Positions 7,668-8,485 of a stretch of DNA of 8,485 nt are shown one piece after another. The stretch's first letter is position 1. Every line of letters begins with the position of its first letter. The notes under the pieces were generated by a model that saw only the letters and a program-made list of their open reading frames with translations, was not told the DNA's origin and did no database searches. Position numbers and translations under genes: made by a program. Origin of the DNA: Bryobacterales bacterium (GTDB lineage Bacteria > Acidobacteriota > Terriglobia > Bryobacterales > Bryobacteraceae); NCBI GenBank assembly GCA_003487005.1, contig DNFG01000160.1, positions 1 through 8,485 on the forward strand, read 5' to 3'.

Positions 7668-8485
7668 GCAGGCAAGAGCGGCGCTGGCGGAATGGTTTGG
7701 CGGGGCGCGGCGGGACCTGCCGTGGCGGCGGACGCGCGACCCGTGGCGGATTCTGGTGAGCGAGGTGATGCTGCAGCAGACGCGGGTGTCGGTGGTGGCG
7801 CCGTTCTATGAGAGGTTTCTGGAGCGGTATCCGGACGCGGCGGCGCTGGCGACGGCGCCGGAGCAGGAGTTGTTGGCGCAGTGGAGCGGGTTGGGGTACT
7901 ACACACGGGCGAGGAATTTGCAAAAGGCGGCGCGGGCGGTGGTGGAAAGAGGCGGGTTTCCAGCAAGTTACGAGGAGATCCGGGAATTGCCGGGGGTGGG
8001 CGAGTACACGGCGGCGGCGGTGGCGAGCATTGCGTTCGGGTTGCCGTATGCGGTGCTGGATGGCAATGTGATCCGGGTGCTGGCGCGGGCGTTTGCGGAA
8101 ACGGGGGACGTGCAGACGCAGGGAGTGCGGGTGCGGCTGAAGGAGGAGGCTCAGCGGTTGCTGGATCCGCGGAAGCCGGGGGACTTCAACCAGGCTTTGA
8201 TGGAGTTGGGGGCGACGGTCTGTTTGCCGAGGAATCCACAGTGTTTACTCTGTCCGTGGCGGGAGCAGTGCGCGGCGCGGGAGGATGGGATTGAGCAGGA
8301 ACTACCGGTGAAGGGGCGGAAGCGGGAGGGCGTGAAAGTCCATTTGACGCTGTGTCTGGTGGAGCGGGAGGGGGCAGTGCTGTTGCGGCAGAGGGAGGCG
8401 CATTCGACGCGACTGGCCGGCTTCTGGGATTTGCCGGAGGAGCGGGAGGGCGTGAAAGTCCATTTGACGCTGTGTCTGGTGGAGC
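7654..8485 (+). CDS. mutY: A/G-specific adenine DNA glycosylase MutY (3'-partial)
   Basis: MutY removes adenine mispaired with 8-oxoguanine in base-excision repair. The 277 visible residues include the catalytic glutamate in SEVMLQQT (E37), the helix-hairpin-helix LPGVGEYTAAAVASIAFG (112-129), the catalytic aspartate in VLDGNVIRVLAR (D136), and a full [4Fe-4S] motif C-x6-C-x2-C-x5-C at C190, C197, C200 and C206. The NUDIX-like C-terminal domain that reads 8-oxoG begins near 228 (HLTLCLVE, AVLLRQRE, AGFWDLPE). Relatives run to about 340-390 residues, so the end of this domain lies beyond the window. ATG 7654 is the earliest possible start, because an in-frame TAA sits at 7636-7638 with no start codon between. 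A good ribosome site is lacking: GGAGG at about 7626-7630 is too far upstream. The last 15 residues (EREGVKVHLTLCLVE) repeat residues 224-237 almost exactly, because of a 120-bp-period DNA repeat. The sequence after about residue 262 is therefore suspect. Confidence 0.93.
   Translation, partial: MRNLKQARAALAEWFGGARRDLPWRRTRDPWRILVSEVMLQQTRVSVVAPFYERFLERYPDAAALATAPEQELLAQWSGLGYYTRARNLQKAARAVVERGGFPASYEEIRELPGVGEYTAAAVASIAFGLPYAVLDGNVIRVLARAFAETGDVQTQGVRVRLKEEAQRLLDPRKPGDFNQALMELGATVCLPRNPQCLLCPWREQCAAREDGIEQELPVKGRKREGVKVHLTLCLVEREGAVLLRQREAHSTRLAGFWDLPEEREGVKVHLTLCLVE
8321..8485 (+). repeat. Exact 45-bp direct repeat, 120-bp period, running into the window end
   Basis: Bases 8321-8365 are identical to 8441-8485, where the window stops. 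The offset is exactly 120 bp (40 codons), so the mutY frame is kept. The bases just before each copy differ, so the repeat starts sharply at 8321 and 8441; its right end is unknown. The first 10 bases (AGCGGGAGGG) also occur at 8363-8372. Either an assembler looped back at the contig end, or mutY carries a tandem 120-bp duplication. I favour the artefact, since a normal MutY continues with different sequence after the FWDLPE motif. Confidence 0.9.

Noticed and set aside
1..8485. Search for CRISPR arrays, tRNA or rRNA genes, insertion sequences, phage or toxin-antitoxin genes, and defence systems.
   Set aside because: No regularly spaced short repeats, cloverleaf-like sequence, transposase motifs or inverted terminal repeats were seen. 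Genes cover almost the whole window and all have conventional families.

Overview
The window looks like an ordinary chromosomal stretch from a GC-rich Gram-negative bacterium. It is most likely an acidobacterium of the Solibacter/Bryobacter type. That guess rests on two things: the style of the Asp-box (BNR) protein, and an OmpA-family protein with a beta-barrel, Ig/PKD-like domains and an OmpA C-terminal domain. It is an inference, not a database result. Both ends look like contig ends, because one is a G-homopolymer tract and the other is a long direct repeat inside a gene.

Layout, left to right. Positions 1-49 are a nearly pure G tract leading into the C-terminal half of glycerol-3-phosphate dehydrogenase (glpD, to 883, +). 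After a 20-bp gap comes a secreted beta-propeller protein with 13 evenly spaced Asp-boxes (904-2850, +). Its stop overlaps by 4 bp (ATGA) the start of an OmpA-family outer-membrane protein (2847-4709, +), which may also have its own promoter inside the end of the propeller gene. A GNRA-loop hairpin at 4736-4769 lies between this gene and uvrA, which is encoded convergently on the minus strand (7585 to 4808, complete, GTG start). A 68-bp intergenic region separates uvrA from the divergently transcribed mutY (7654 to the window end, +), which is cut off in its C-terminal NUDIX-like domain.

Together the genes make three blocks: central metabolism (glpD), a cell-envelope pair (propeller plus OmpA-family protein, possibly translationally coupled), and a divergent DNA-repair pair (nucleotide excision by UvrA, and A:8-oxoG mismatch repair by MutY). 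The + strand is strongly G-rich whichever way the genes point, so + strand genes use G-ending codons and uvrA uses C-ending codons.

I found no CRISPR array, tRNA, rRNA, insertion sequence, phage gene or recognisable defence system, and no convincing previously undescribed system. The points most worth a second look are the in-frame 120-bp-period repeat at the end of mutY, the coupled propeller/OmpA pair and the divergent codon use of the OmpA gene.
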